DNA of 64,000 nucleotides from Chromatiaceae bacterium (GTDB lineage: Bacteria; Pseudomonadota; Gammaproteobacteria; Chromatiales; Chromatiaceae): contig JALWWO010000019.1 in the NCBI GenBank assembly GCA_027078745.1, positions 219,972 through 283,971 on the forward strand, given 5' to 3'. Under the pieces are notes generated by a model that made no database searches, had not been told where the DNA came from, and worked only from the letters and a program-made list of their open reading frames with translations. A program made the position numbers and the translations under genes. Positions 1 through 8,846 of the stretch are shown here, in pieces; the stretch's first letter is position 1, and each line of letters opens with the position of its first letter.

Positions 1-655
1 AGCTCAAGCGGCTGCTCCACACCCTCAAGGGGAGTGCCCGCCTCTCGGGATTGACCTCTATCGGGGATCTCTGCCATGCCTTCGAATCCCTGTTGATCGA
101 GGTGGACAAAGGCAATGCCCAGATCAATGAGATGGCCTTGGATCTCGCTCAGCAGACCTTGGACACCTTGGCGGAGCAGGTGGACTCTGTGGAACAGCAG
201 CAGCCCGTCCGACATGCCAACAGCCTCATCCGCGCCCTCTCCGCTGCGCTCACTGAAGTTCCGGAAGCGCCGGCTCCATCGAAAACGGAGGCTGCAGAGG
301 CAGATGTTGCACCCGACGAATGGGAATCCCTGCCAGAAGATCGGGAAATGCTGGGACTGTTCTTGGAAGAGGCCCATGATCTTCTGGAAAAGCTGGACCA
401 GGCGTTTCGGGAATTCTTGCTAGATCCTGCTGCCAAGGAGCCCATAAAAGAGCTCAAGCGGCTGCTCCACACCCTCAAGGGGAGTGCCCGCCTCTCGGGA
501 TTGACCTCTATCGGGGATCTCTGCCATGCCTTCGAATCCCTGTTGATCGAGGTGGACAAAGGCAATGCCCAGATCAACGAGGTGGCCTTGGATCTCGCTC
601 AGCAGACCTTGGACACCTTGGCGGAGCAGGTGGACTCTGTGGAACAGCAGCAGCC
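1..655. repeat. 450-bp tandem direct repeat covering an HPt domain
   Basis: Bases 1-205 recur at 451-655 with only two differences that I can see (near 128 and 132). Divergence starts after 206/656 and grows quickly. The period of 450 bp is exactly 150 codons, so the kinase frame is kept. The copy may extend further upstream, outside the window. It is an internal gene duplication, not a mobile element. Confidence 0.9.
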
Positions 656-2687
656 TGTCCGACGGGCTAACAGTCTCATCCGCGCCCTGTCCGTCGCTCT
701 AGAAGCACCACCCGAAGGGGCTGCCGAAACCGCCGCAGTCAAGGTACCGGAGACCACATCTCCCACACCTGCCCAAGCGCAGAAGCCCAAACAGGTAGCC
801 AAGACAGCGGAATTGGCCCCTCAAATCCGAGTCCGCGCGGATCTGATCAATCGCCTCATCAACCATGCGGGTGAGATCAGTATTTACGGCTCTCGGCTCA
901 CCCAGCAAAACAACAAGCTGGGCTTTCGGTTAGGAGATCTGGACCAAACCGTTCGTCGGTTGCGGGAAAAGCTGCGTCAGCTTGAAATCGAGATCGAGGC
1001 ACAGATCAAACATCGGATTGAGCATGGTTCGGAAAAGGAGGATGAGGAAGAAGCCCCTACAGAAGAATCGGATATCCAGAAGGAGTTCGATACGCTCGAA
1101 TTAGACCGTTTTTCTAAAATGCAGCAATTTTCCCGAAGCCTCGCAGAGACGGTGGATGACTTGGTCAGCATTCGTACCATTCTCAGCGACATGCAGGGAG
1201 AATCGGAAACGCTCCTGCTACAGCAGGATCGCATTTCCAACGACCTTCAGGACGGTCTGTTGCGCACCCGCATGGTGCCCTTCTCCCAGGTAGTACCTCG
1301 CTTGCAGCGGCTCGTTCGCCAGACTGCTCAACAGCTCGGCAAACGCGCGGGCCTGGAGGTCGTTGGGGCGCAGGTAGAGCTGGACCGGAGTATTCAGGAA
1401 CGGATCGTCGCCCCGCTGGAGCATTTGCTGCGCAATGCCATCGCGCATGGGATCGAGACGCCGGAGCAGCGTGTTCAGGCGGGTAAGAACCCAGTGGGGC
1501 TCATTCAGCTGAGCCTTCGCCGAGAGGGAAACGATGCAGTCATCATCGTCGCTGATGATGGGGCGGGATTAAATATTCCTGCGGTGCGGGCAAAGGCCAT
1601 CGAACGCGGTTTGATCAAACCGGATGCCAAGATGACCGATGATGAGATAGCGCAGTTGATCATGGAATCCGGTTTTTCCACCGCTAAATCGGTCTCGCAG
1701 ATCGCAGGCCGCGGCGTAGGCATGGATGTGGTCAACACAGAGATTAAACAGCTGAGCGGCACCATCAGCCTGGAGAGCAGGACGGGTAAGGGTATGACCT
1801 TTACCATCCGGTTGCCTCTTACCCTGGCTATTATCGAAGCCATGCTGGTACAAGTGGGAGAAGAGACCTATGCAGTACCTCATACCACCATGGAGGCAGT
1901 AGCTCGCATCTCTCGGGAAGATCTGCAACAAAACCTTTCCGGCAATCGCAAAGATTTTCGCTATGCGGGTAACGATTATCGAGTGGTCTATCTGGGGGCT
2001 GTGCTGAAAACAGGCAGTGTACCGGTGGCCTCAGATCGGGCTTGGCTTCCCATTCTGTTGGCCAAGGCAGGCGACCAGCGGGTCGCTTTCCATGTAGATG
2101 CGTTGATCGGCAATCAAAAAGTCGTCGTGAAACCTTTGGGTACTGCGCTGAGCAGTATTCGATGGCTCGCAGGGGGCACTATCTTGCCAGACGGTCGCGT
2201 GGCGATGATTCTGGACTTGCTGGGCCTCATCCGCTCCGGGCGCATACAGGCACAGGAGGCAGCCGCCGCTGCAGCCGCTGAAGAAACCTTGATCGGTGAG
2301 GAAGAAAAACGCCGTCCCCTGATCATGGTCGTGGATGATTCCCTGACCGTAAGACGGGTGACCACCCGTCTCTTAAAACGCCAAGGCATGGATGCTATCA
2401 CAGCGCGGGATGGGGTGGATGCCCTCTCTCAGCTCGAAGAGCAAATTCCCGACCTGATCTTGCTCGATATCGAGATGCCGCGCATGGATGGCTATGAACT
2501 GACTCGCCACATCCGTCGGTCCCCTAGGTTGAGACATATCCCAATCATCATGATCACCTCTCGGACCGGCAAGAAACATCAGGAATATGCAGAGAACCTC
2601 GGGGTAAATCGCTATCTGGGTAAGCCCTATCAGGAGGCGGAGCTCATGGACGAGATCAGTTCCCTGCTCTTGGAGTCCTATTCGTGA
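3..2687 (+). CDS. chpA: ChpA/PilL-type hybrid chemotaxis histidine kinase, 5' end outside window
   Basis: This is the C-terminal 894 codons of a CheA-like kinase; the frame is open to the window edge, so the true start lies upstream. Visible domains in order are two HPt domains (phospho-His codons at 18-20 and 468-470, both in HTLKGSAR), a low-complexity linker, a dimerisation segment, and the kinase core (N-box LRNAIAHGIE near 1430, G-boxes DDGAGLN near 1555 and GRGVGMDVV near 1706). A CheW-like domain (about 1840-2260) and a C-terminal receiver domain follow (acceptor Asp at 2466-2468 in LLDIEMP). Multiple HPt domains plus CheW and REC are the hallmark of ChpA/PilL, which controls type IV pili and cAMP in Pseudomonas. 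The pil genes at 23-30 kb give it a plausible target. The HPt units are a recent tandem duplication. Confidence 0.9.
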   Translation, partial: LKRLLHTLKGSARLSGLTSIGDLCHAFESLLIEVDKGNAQINEMALDLAQQTLDTLAEQVDSVEQQQPVRHANSLIRALSAALTEVPEAPAPSKTEAAEADVAPDEWESLPEDREMLGLFLEEAHDLLEKLDQAFREFLLDPAAKEPIKELKRLLHTLKGSARLSGLTSIGDLCHAFESLLIEVDKGNAQINEVALDLAQQTLDTLAEQVDSVEQQQPVRRANSLIRALSVALEAPPEGAAETAAVKVPETTSPTPAQAQKPKQVAKTAELAPQIRVRADLINRLINHAGEISIYGSRLTQQNNKLGFRLGDLDQTVRRLREKLRQLEIEIEAQIKHRIEHGSEKEDEEEAPTEESDIQKEFDTLELDRFSKMQQFSRSLAETVDDLVSIRTILSDMQGESETLLLQQDRISNDLQDGLLRTRMVPFSQVVPRLQRLVRQTAQQLGKRAGLEVVGAQVELDRSIQERIVAPLEHLLRNAIAHGIETPEQRVQAGKNPVGLIQLSLRREGNDAVIIVADDGAGLNIPAVRAKAIERGLIKPDAKMTDDEIAQLIMESGFSTAKSVSQIAGRGVGMDVVNTEIKQLSGTISLESRTGKGMTFTIRLPLTLAIIEAMLVQVGEETYAVPHTTMEAVARISREDLQQNLSGNRKDFRYAGNDYRVVYLGAVLKTGSVPVASDRAWLPILLAKAGDQRVAFHVDALIGNQKVVVKPLGTALSSIRWLAGGTILPDGRVAMILDLLGLIRSGRIQAQEAAAAAAAEETLIGEEEKRRPLIMVVDDSLTVRRVTTRLLKRQGMDAITARDGVDALSQLEEQIPDLILLDIEMPRMDGYELTRHIRRSPRLRHIPIIMITSRTGKKHQEYAENLGVNRYLGKPYQEAELMDEISSLLLESYS

Positions 2688-3145
2688 TCCAGAATTCGGC
2701 TTCGCTAAGCGCGCTGCTCTTTCCCTGCAGGGGGCCGAATTTTCTGCTGCCCAACTCCGCCGTTGGGGAAATCATTCCCTATCACCAACCAGAGCCGGTG
2801 CGGAGCGATGCGGCCTGGCTGCTGGGCAACCTGGATTGGCGGGAACGGCTGGTACCTGCCGTCGTTCTGTCCAGCGCTGCCACGGGGTTGCCGGTCAAAA
2901 ACATTCCTAAACAGGCTTGCTTTGGCATCTGCTTCTCGCCTAACGGAAACCCCGATCTTCCTTACTTTGCCTTGTTCACCATCGCAGTGCCGCGCTTGAT
3001 GAACCTGGAACCCTCTTCCATGCAGAGTGCACCCGCGCCCGCTAAGTACAATCCCTTCGCCCTGCACTATCTCACCGATGGTACCCAGCTCATCATGATC
3101 CCCAATCTGGATGCGATCGAGCAAGCGCTGCTCGGCGTGCAATGA
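2684..3145 (+). CDS. CheW-like chemotaxis scaffold protein (ChpC-like)
   Basis: This 153-aa protein starts with GTG, which overlaps the TGA of the kinase gene by 4 nt, so the two are probably translationally coupled. The sequence looks like a single divergent CheW fold: an N-terminal strand (ALLFPCRGPNFLLPN), the conserved region around LLGNLDWRERLVPAVVL, and a C-terminal Ile-rich segment. In Pseudomonas, CheW-like ChpC lies next to ChpA, and CheW proteins couple chemoreceptors to the kinase. No enzymatic motif is present. Its 3' end meets rsmE with a 3-nt gap. Confidence 0.72.
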   Translation: MIQNSASLSALLFPCRGPNFLLPNSAVGEIIPYHQPEPVRSDAAWLLGNLDWRERLVPAVVLSSAATGLPVKNIPKQACFGICFSPNGNPDLPYFALFTIAVPRLMNLEPSSMQSAPAPAKYNPFALHYLTDGTQLIMIPNLDAIEQALLGVQ

Positions 3146-3148
3146 CGC

Positions 3149-3880
3149 TCAGCGATCGAGATCGCCCCACAGAAACTGCACTAAGGTCAGTGCGGCCAAA
3201 GGTGCAGTCTCCGCCCGTAGGATGCGAGGACCCAGACGAACCGGAACAAATCGCGCCTGCTTCGCTTGATGCTGTTCTTCAGGGGACAATCCACCCTCCG
3301 GCCCCGAGAGCAGGGTGAGTTCGCCATCGGGTTCGCCCAGGGCAGAAAGGGGCTTTTCTCCTCGGGGATCCAACATCAAGGGAAAAGGATGGGGGATTCG
3401 CAACCAATCCCGGAGCGATTGGCAGGGATGCAATACCGGCAGCAGACGCCGCCCGCTCTGTTCGCAGGCAGCGATGAGGATCTCTCGCCAGCGGGCCATG
3501 CGATGCTGCAAGCGTTTTCCCGATAACCGAACCATCGTTCGCGCTGTGAAGAGCGGTGTGATTTGGGAAACCCCGAGTTCCACGGATTTTTGCAGGCTGT
3601 ACTCCATCCGCTCCCCCCGCGTGATCCCCAAGCCCAGATGCACGACGAGTGGGGGCGGAGGTTCTGGCTCTCCTGGCGCTTCCAGCCGAACGCCGAGTTC
3701 ATCCCTTTCCATCTCGATCAGGGTGCCAGGAAAATCCCGTCCAGAACCATCGAACAGTGCCACCCGATGACCGGCTCGCAAGCGCAGCACCTGATGGAGA
3801 TGGCGGCGGGCACCCTCCGGCAGGCGGACGCACCGACCTGCTGTCAGGGGATGGGCGATGAAAATGCGAGGGATGCGCAC
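3149..3880 (-). CDS. rsmE: 16S rRNA (uracil(1498)-N(3))-methyltransferase RsmE
   Basis: This 243-aa SPOUT-family methyltransferase matches the usual RsmE length. The N-terminal PUA-like region begins RIFIAHPLTAGR and includes HLHQVLRLRAGH. The C-terminal knotted SAM-binding region shows LLSGPEGGLSPEE and LGPRILRAETAPLAAL, both diagnostic of the family. The enzyme methylates U1498 of 16S rRNA in the cytoplasm. The start codon is GTG. It is transcribed divergently from aprBA and converges on the CheW-like gene. Confidence 0.95.
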   Translation of the reverse strand: MRIPRIFIAHPLTAGRCVRLPEGARRHLHQVLRLRAGHRVALFDGSGRDFPGTLIEMERDELGVRLEAPGEPEPPPPLVVHLGLGITRGERMEYSLQKSVELGVSQITPLFTARTMVRLSGKRLQHRMARWREILIAACEQSGRRLLPVLHPCQSLRDWLRIPHPFPLMLDPRGEKPLSALGEPDGELTLLSGPEGGLSPEEQHQAKQARFVPVRLGPRILRAETAPLAALTLVQFLWGDLDR

Positions 3881-4205
3881 GTAAAGGCTCTATCAGAATT
3901 ATCTAATAAGGCGATTTTATGATCTCGTTCTGAAAACTATTTTGACACCGCCCGAGCAGAATCTCTATCTTTGGGCGGTCTTATCACCGGCTAACGATGG
4001 AAGAGCCGTTTTCTTGCCAGCTATGCCCTGGCTTCGGCAAAGGATGCTGAATAAGCGCATGGGGAGTCTGGTAGAAGCGTTTGCATCAGACGGTTCCCCA
4101 GGGAGCGCGCAGCCTAAACTTCCGGTTTGCCCGCTAGGGAAGGCAAGCGAGGCGGAGAGAGGGCGATTCCAACACTGCAGTGAAACATTTAGGAGAAGAA
4201 GCACC
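3881..4205. other. Intergenic region between rsmE and aprB
   Basis: This 325-bp divergent region has an AT-rich half next to rsmE and a GC-richer half next to aprB. It holds a candidate sigma-70 promoter for aprBA at 3942-3971. A reading frame runs through it into aprB, but its residues resemble no protein I know, and the AprB family start fits the ATG at 4206. If the promoter is right, the aprBA mRNA has a leader of roughly 230 nt. I see no convincing riboswitch or terminator in it. Confidence 0.6.
3942..3971 (+). promoter_or_regulatory. Candidate sigma-70 promoter for aprBA
   Basis: TTGACA (3942-3947, full match to the -35 consensus) is followed after 18 bp by TATCTT (3966-3971, 4 of 6 matches to the -10 consensus). 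It lies in the AT-rich half of the rsmE-aprB gap and points at aprB. Promoter matches by eye are weak evidence. Confidence 0.4.
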
Positions 4206-4673
4206 ATGCCAACTTTTGTGCGTACTGAGAAGTGCGATGGCTGTAAGGGTCAGGACAAGACCGCTTGCATGTACATTTGCCCCCATGACCTTATGAAGCT
4301 CGACAAGGACGGTTCCTTGACCGGCCATGCCATGAAGTCCTTCAATCAGGAGCCGGATCAGTGCTGGGAATGCTATAGCTGCATCAAGATCTGCCCGCAG
4401 CAGGCCATCGAAGCCCGTCCCTATGCGGATATCGTTCCCCTAGGTGCTTCCGTACAGCCGCTGCGCGGTACCGACTCCATCATGTGGACCATCAAATTCC
4501 GCAACGGCAACATGAAGCGCTTCAAGTTCCCGATTCGGACGACACCAGAAGGTTCCATCGATCCCTATGGGGGCAAGCCTGAGGCAGACATCTCCAAGAT
4601 CTCCGAGCCGGGTTTCTTCGTGCAGGTCAACGGCTACCGCGCCGGCGATCCCTCCGAACTGATCCGCAAATAA
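4206..4673 (+). CDS. aprB: Adenylylsulfate reductase, beta subunit AprB
   Basis: This 155-aa iron-sulfur subunit of dissimilatory APS reductase carries electrons between the AprA FAD and an external partner. The N-terminal ferredoxin domain holds two [4Fe-4S] sites: CDGC...ACMYICP (about residues 10-25) and CWECYSCIKICP (about 57-68). The C-terminal tail, with VQPLRGTDSIMWTIKFRNG, wraps around AprA in known structures. The start was chosen at ATG 4206 because AGGAG lies at 4191-4195 and the product then has family length and the typical N-terminus MPTFVRTEKCDGCKG. aprA follows 57 bp downstream. In a sulfur oxidiser the complex works from sulfite plus AMP towards APS. Confidence 0.97.
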   Translation: MPTFVRTEKCDGCKGQDKTACMYICPHDLMKLDKDGSLTGHAMKSFNQEPDQCWECYSCIKICPQQAIEARPYADIVPLGASVQPLRGTDSIMWTIKFRNGNMKRFKFPIRTTPEGSIDPYGGKPEADISKISEPGFFVQVNGYRAGDPSELIRK

Positions 4674-4730
4674 GCGGCCCTCTGGAACCGAACTGCAAAA
4701 CGAGAAGTTGATTAGCTAAGGTATCTGATT

Positions 4731-6737
4731 ATGGCAGGTGAATTTGGAAATCCTGAAGTCATCGAAGAAGAGGTTGATATCCTCATCATCGGAGGCGGCA
4801 TGGGTGCCTGTGGTGCAGCCTATGAGATCGGCCCCTGGGTGGAGGCAGCCAAGAAAGAAGGGGTGGATATCAAGGTGAAGCTGGTGGACAAGGCTGCGAT
4901 GGACCGCTCCGGCGCCGTGGCCCAAGGTCTTTCCGCCATCAACACCTACATCGGTCCGGAGCAGGACCCTGCGGACTATGCCCGCATGGTCTCCAACGAC
5001 CTCATGGGCATCACCCGCGATGATCTGGCCTATGATCTAGGCCGTCATGTGGATGAGTCCGTGCATCTGTTCGAAGAATGGGGGCTCCCCATCTGGAAGA
5101 CCGATGAGAACGGCGAGCGCCACGACGGTTCCAAGGGATTACCCGCGCTGAAGGACGGCGGCAAGCCTGTGCGCTCCGGCAAGTGGCAGATCATGATCAA
5201 CGGCGAGTCCTACAAGTGGATCGTCGCAGAGGCAGCTAAGAAGGCGCTGGGCACGGATCGCATCCAAGAGCGCGTCTTCATTGTCAAGCTGGTGAACGAC
5301 AAGAACGACAGCAACCGAGTTGCCGGTGCCGTCGGGTTCTCCGTCCGCGAGCACAAGCTTTATGTGTACAAGTTCAAGGCCTGCCTGTTGGTCGCGGGCG
5401 GTTGCGTGAACATCTTCCGGCCCCGCTCCGTGGGTGAAGGTCAGGGGCGCGCCTGGTATCCCGTCTGGAACGCTGGCTCCACCTATGCCATGGCTGCCGA
5501 GGCCGGCGCCGAGATGACCATGATGGAGAACCGTTTCGTACCCACCCGTTTCAAGGATGGTTACGGCCCGGTAGGCGCCTGGTTCCTGCTGTTCAAGGCC
5601 AAGGCTACCAATGCCTTCGGTGAGATCTACATGGAGCGGAACAAGGAGTTGTTGAACGACTACCCGCCCTATGGACAGGCTGCCGTTCCCGCTTCCTGCC
5701 TGCGGAACCATCTCATGCTCAAGGAGATGAAGGAAGGCCGCGGGCCCATCTGGATGGATACAGTCACCGCTCTGGCCAAGCTGCGGGAAACGCTGTCTCC
5801 CCGCGAGGTGAAGCATCTGGAAGCAGAAGCCTGGGAAGACTTCCTGGACATGTGCATCGGTCAGTGCGGCATCTGGGCCGGTGAGAATATCGAACCAGAG
5901 AAGAAAAATTCCGAGCTCATGCCCACAGAACCCTATCTCTTGGGTTCCCACTCCGGTTGCTGCGGCATCTGGGTTTCTGGTCCCGAAGATTTGGGTGCGC
6001 CCACCACTGAGGAACATCCCGAGAAGGACAAGATCCCCAGCCACCTGCCCGAAGGTTGGCATTGGGGCTATCGGGGGATGACCACTGTCAAAGGCCTGTT
6101 CACGGCGGCAGACGGTGTGGGTGCCTCCGGTCATAAGTTCTCTTCCGGCTCCCATGCGGAAGGTCGGATTGCGGCTAAGGGCATGGTCAAGTTCGTCATG
6201 GACAACAGGGACTGGAAGCCAGAGCTGGATACCAGCGTGGACGAGCTGATCGAGGAGATCTACCGGCCTGTGCGGAACTTCATGGAGCACAAGGACTACA
6301 CCACAGCGATCGATGTAAACCCCAATTACATCACGCCGCGGATGCTTCAGTTCCGCCTCCAGAAGATCATGGATGAATATGTGGCTGGCGTGGCGACCTA
6401 TTACACCACCAATGCCCACATGCTGGAGCTGGCCGAGCAGAAGTTGGAGATGCTTAAGGAAGATGCCCTGAAGATGCGGGCGAAGGATCTCCACGAGCTG
6501 CTGCGGGCCTGGGAGAACTATCACCGTATCCTCACGGCGGAGGCCCACATGAAGCACATCCAGTTCCGGGAGGAATCCCGTTATCCGGGCTTCTACTACC
6601 GTTCCGACAAGAACTTCATCGATGAGGAGAACTGGCACTGCTTCGTGAACTCCGTCTATGACCGGAAGACCAAGACCTGGACTTGCTTCAAACGGGCGCA
6701 TGTGGATTTGGTCGACAAGTCCAAGCTCTTCAAGTAA
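4731..6737 (+). CDS. aprA: Adenylylsulfate reductase, alpha subunit AprA
   Basis: This is the 668-aa FAD-containing catalytic subunit, in the usual length range. The N-terminal Rossmann motif is IIGGGMGACGAAYE (about residues 18-32). The segment KDGYGPVGAWFLLFKAKATN and the Cys-rich HSGCCGIWVSGPED are strongly conserved in AprA. It belongs to the succinate dehydrogenase/fumarate reductase flavoprotein superfamily and forms a cytoplasmic heterodimer with AprB. No aprM lies next to the pair on either side, and no qmo genes are present, so the electron partner is not encoded here. A strong terminator follows 25 bp after the stop. Confidence 0.98.
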   Translation: MAGEFGNPEVIEEEVDILIIGGGMGACGAAYEIGPWVEAAKKEGVDIKVKLVDKAAMDRSGAVAQGLSAINTYIGPEQDPADYARMVSNDLMGITRDDLAYDLGRHVDESVHLFEEWGLPIWKTDENGERHDGSKGLPALKDGGKPVRSGKWQIMINGESYKWIVAEAAKKALGTDRIQERVFIVKLVNDKNDSNRVAGAVGFSVREHKLYVYKFKACLLVAGGCVNIFRPRSVGEGQGRAWYPVWNAGSTYAMAAEAGAEMTMMENRFVPTRFKDGYGPVGAWFLLFKAKATNAFGEIYMERNKELLNDYPPYGQAAVPASCLRNHLMLKEMKEGRGPIWMDTVTALAKLRETLSPREVKHLEAEAWEDFLDMCIGQCGIWAGENIEPEKKNSELMPTEPYLLGSHSGCCGIWVSGPEDLGAPTTEEHPEKDKIPSHLPEGWHWGYRGMTTVKGLFTAADGVGASGHKFSSGSHAEGRIAAKGMVKFVMDNRDWKPELDTSVDELIEEIYRPVRNFMEHKDYTTAIDVNPNYITPRMLQFRLQKIMDEYVAGVATYYTTNAHMLELAEQKLEMLKEDALKMRAKDLHELLRAWENYHRILTAEAHMKHIQFREESRYPGFYYRSDKNFIDEENWHCFVNSVYDRKTKTWTCFKRAHVDLVDKSKLFK

Positions 6738-6761
6738 GCCCTAGGCGACTTCCAAAGAAAG

Positions 6762-6794
6762 GCTGGGCACCGGAAGGTGCCTAGCTTTTTTTTT
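6762..6794 (+). terminator. Rho-independent terminator of aprBA
   Basis: A 10-bp stem (6762-6771 with 6776-6785, one G-T pair) closes a GGAA tetraloop and is followed by nine T (6786-6794). It lies just after the aprA stop. Confidence 0.92.
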
Positions 6795-6878
6795 GCCCGG
6801 ATGAACAGCGGGCGGCAGGGGAGAATTTGCTAAGATGGTTTGCAAGAATCTCCTCGTTGATTATCGGAAACCCTAACC

Positions 6879-7772
6879 ATGTCAGATTTGAGCGAACACA
6901 TGCCCTTCAAGAGCCCGGTCATGCCCAAGGCATTGCCCGCATCGGCAGAGATTCAATTCCACTGTTACCCGGGTATTTCTTGTTTTAATGCCTGCTGCAA
7001 GCAAGCGGATGTGACCCTAGGCCCCTATGACATCATCCGCTTGAAGGATGCTCTGGGCATGGGCTCCAGGGAGTTTCTCGCCAAGCATACCGTGCCCTTC
7101 CAGATGGACGCAGACGGCACCCCGGGCGTGAAGCTCAAGACCACGGATGAGGGGGTTTGCCTTCTGTTGGACGAGGAAAAAGGCTGCAAAGTCTATGCGG
7201 ATCGGCCCACGGTCTGCCGTTACTATCCGGTCGCCCTGCTTAACATCAAACAGACGGGACAGCCGGAGCCCGTGCAGCAGTATTCCTTGGTGCAGGAAGA
7301 CCATTGCAAAGGCCATGAGGAAAATCGCAAGCTCCGCATCGAGGATTACCGAATCGAGCAGGGTTGCCAAGAGTACGATGAGTACAACCGAGACTGGTAT
7401 CAGCTCATCCTGAAGAAAAAGTCCAGCGGCCCCACTGTGGGCAAGCCGCCGCAGACAAGCCTCAACCTCTTCTTCATGGCATCCTATGATCTGGATAGCT
7501 TCCGCCGCTTCGTCCTCAGCGATAAGTTTCAGAACACCTATGATCTGCCCCAATCCCTCTATAAAGAGCTAGAACAAGAAGATCTAGCATTGCTGCAGTT
7601 CGCCTATCGGTTCCTACGGCAAGTCCTGTTCGGCGAGCGATCCATTCCAGAAAGGGAGGGCGCTTGGGAAAAACGGGTTGCCCAACGCCAAGAGATCTGG
7701 GAGCTGAGGCGAGAAGCAGAACGAGCACGCCGCCTTCGGGAAGAGGATGAAAAATATCAAGGGGACCTCTGA
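6879..7772 (+). CDS. YkgJ-family cysteine-cluster (Zn/Fe-chelating) protein
   Basis: This 297-aa protein has the YkgJ/CxxCxxCC-type signature: HCYPGISCFNACCKQADVTL near residue 28, then CLLLDEEKGCKVYADRP and VCRYYPVAL near residues 95-120. The clustered cysteines are thought to bind a metal in this poorly characterised family. The C-terminal half is extended and ends in a charged helix rich in Arg and Glu (about 260-297). It lies after the aprBA terminator, so it is probably transcribed separately. Its biochemical role is unknown. Proximity to aprBA is suggestive only. Confidence 0.8.
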   Translation: MSDLSEHMPFKSPVMPKALPASAEIQFHCYPGISCFNACCKQADVTLGPYDIIRLKDALGMGSREFLAKHTVPFQMDADGTPGVKLKTTDEGVCLLLDEEKGCKVYADRPTVCRYYPVALLNIKQTGQPEPVQQYSLVQEDHCKGHEENRKLRIEDYRIEQGCQEYDEYNRDWYQLILKKKSSGPTVGKPPQTSLNLFFMASYDLDSFRRFVLSDKFQNTYDLPQSLYKELEQEDLALLQFAYRFLRQVLFGERSIPEREGAWEKRVAQRQEIWELRREAERARRLREEDEKYQGDL

Positions 7773-7833
7773 TCACTTCCCCCCGCAATGCCTGTTCAGG
7801 GGGCTTTCCCTAAGTTTTCACACGAAGTTACCG

Positions 7834-8817
7834 ATGCCCAACCTCCTGAAGCCCATCGATGGGCGCTATGCCTTTTCTCCGGAAGAGATCCAGGCGATCT
7901 TCGATGCGGGGAAGGAGGCGCATTATCCCGCTGGCAGGGTCATCATCGAAAAGGGTGAACCCGGAGACAGCATGTTCATCCTCTTGGAAGGGGTGGTGCA
8001 GATCAATCTGGGATTCGAGGCGATTTCCACCCTGCGGGAGCGGGGAGATTATTTCGGAGAACTGGCCTTCCTCCATCCCGGCCATGCGCGGGCAGCGACG
8101 GTCCGCGCGATTGAGGACACCAAGCTGTGCGTGCTCGGGCAGGAAGTCATCGAACCCCTGTATGAGCAATATCCGAAAGCCCTGCTCAACCTCTTCCGCC
8201 GCACCTGTGCCTTCCTCATCGACAGCGAGGAAACCTTGCTTGCCGAGCTGAGCGCGAAACACGAAGCCCTCACCCGCAGCTATGACCATTTGCGGCGGAC
8301 CAAGAAAGAGCTCAGCGATCAAGAGATTCGCGCCCAGACCGATGAACTCACGGGGCTTTACAATCGACGCTGCCTCATGGAACAGCTCGCGCGGGGCATC
8401 GAGAGTAGTAAAGCGGGAGAAGGGCGCATCGGTCTGATGATGCTCGATCTGGATAAATTCAAACCTATCAACGATAACTTCGGTCATCCGGTGGGAGATG
8501 AACTGCTCCGCCAGGTGGCTGAGGTGCTCAAGCGCTTCATTCGTTCTGATGATCTGCCCTGCCGCTATGGGGGGGATGAATTCGCCCTGCTCTTTCGGGG
8601 CGTCGAGAAGATGCCAGTGGAAAAGCGCGCGAACGACATCCGCGCCGCCATCGAAGCGCTGCCGCCGATTCGTCCGGGCGCGAATCGGATCAGCGTTAGC
8701 ATTGGCGGCAGTGCCTACCGTCCGGGGGATACGCCAGAGAGCCTGTTAAAACGGGCGGATAGCCTGCTGTATCAGGCCAAATCCAAGGGTAGAAATCGGG
8801 TGCACTGGGAACCTTGA
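7834..8817 (+). CDS. Diguanylate cyclase with N-terminal cyclic-nucleotide-binding domain
   Basis: Residues about 5-130 form a cNMP-binding/Crp-type sensory domain, with FGELAFLHPGHARAATV resembling the phosphate-binding cassette. A short helix, KHEALTRSYDHLRRTKKEL, links it to a GGDEF domain (about 165-325). The GGDEF motif is intact (RYGGDEFALLF) and is preceded at the right distance by RSDD, an RxxD inhibitory site, so an active, product-inhibited c-di-GMP synthase is expected. I chose ATG 7834 because the earlier in-frame ATG at 7747 lies inside the ykgJ-like gene and adds an unrelated-looking leader. No clear Shine-Dalgarno sequence supports either start. Confidence 0.88.
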   Translation: MPNLLKPIDGRYAFSPEEIQAIFDAGKEAHYPAGRVIIEKGEPGDSMFILLEGVVQINLGFEAISTLRERGDYFGELAFLHPGHARAATVRAIEDTKLCVLGQEVIEPLYEQYPKALLNLFRRTCAFLIDSEETLLAELSAKHEALTRSYDHLRRTKKELSDQEIRAQTDELTGLYNRRCLMEQLARGIESSKAGEGRIGLMMLDLDKFKPINDNFGHPVGDELLRQVAEVLKRFIRSDDLPCRYGGDEFALLFRGVEKMPVEKRANDIRAAIEALPPIRPGANRISVSIGGSAYRPGDTPESLLKRADSLLYQAKSKGRNRVHWEP

Positions 8818-8846
8818 TGCCCTGCGAACCGGCGTATCTTCCTCTG

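Noticed and set aside
3942-4205. N-terminal extension of AprB by 88 codons
   Set aside because: The AprB family begins MPTFVRTEKCDGC, and AGGAG sits before ATG 4206; the extension looks like leader sequence.
5139-6701. 520-codon open frame antisense to aprA
   Set aside because: It is a codon-bias shadow of a highly conserved gene; the translation resembles no protein and the sense frame is certain.
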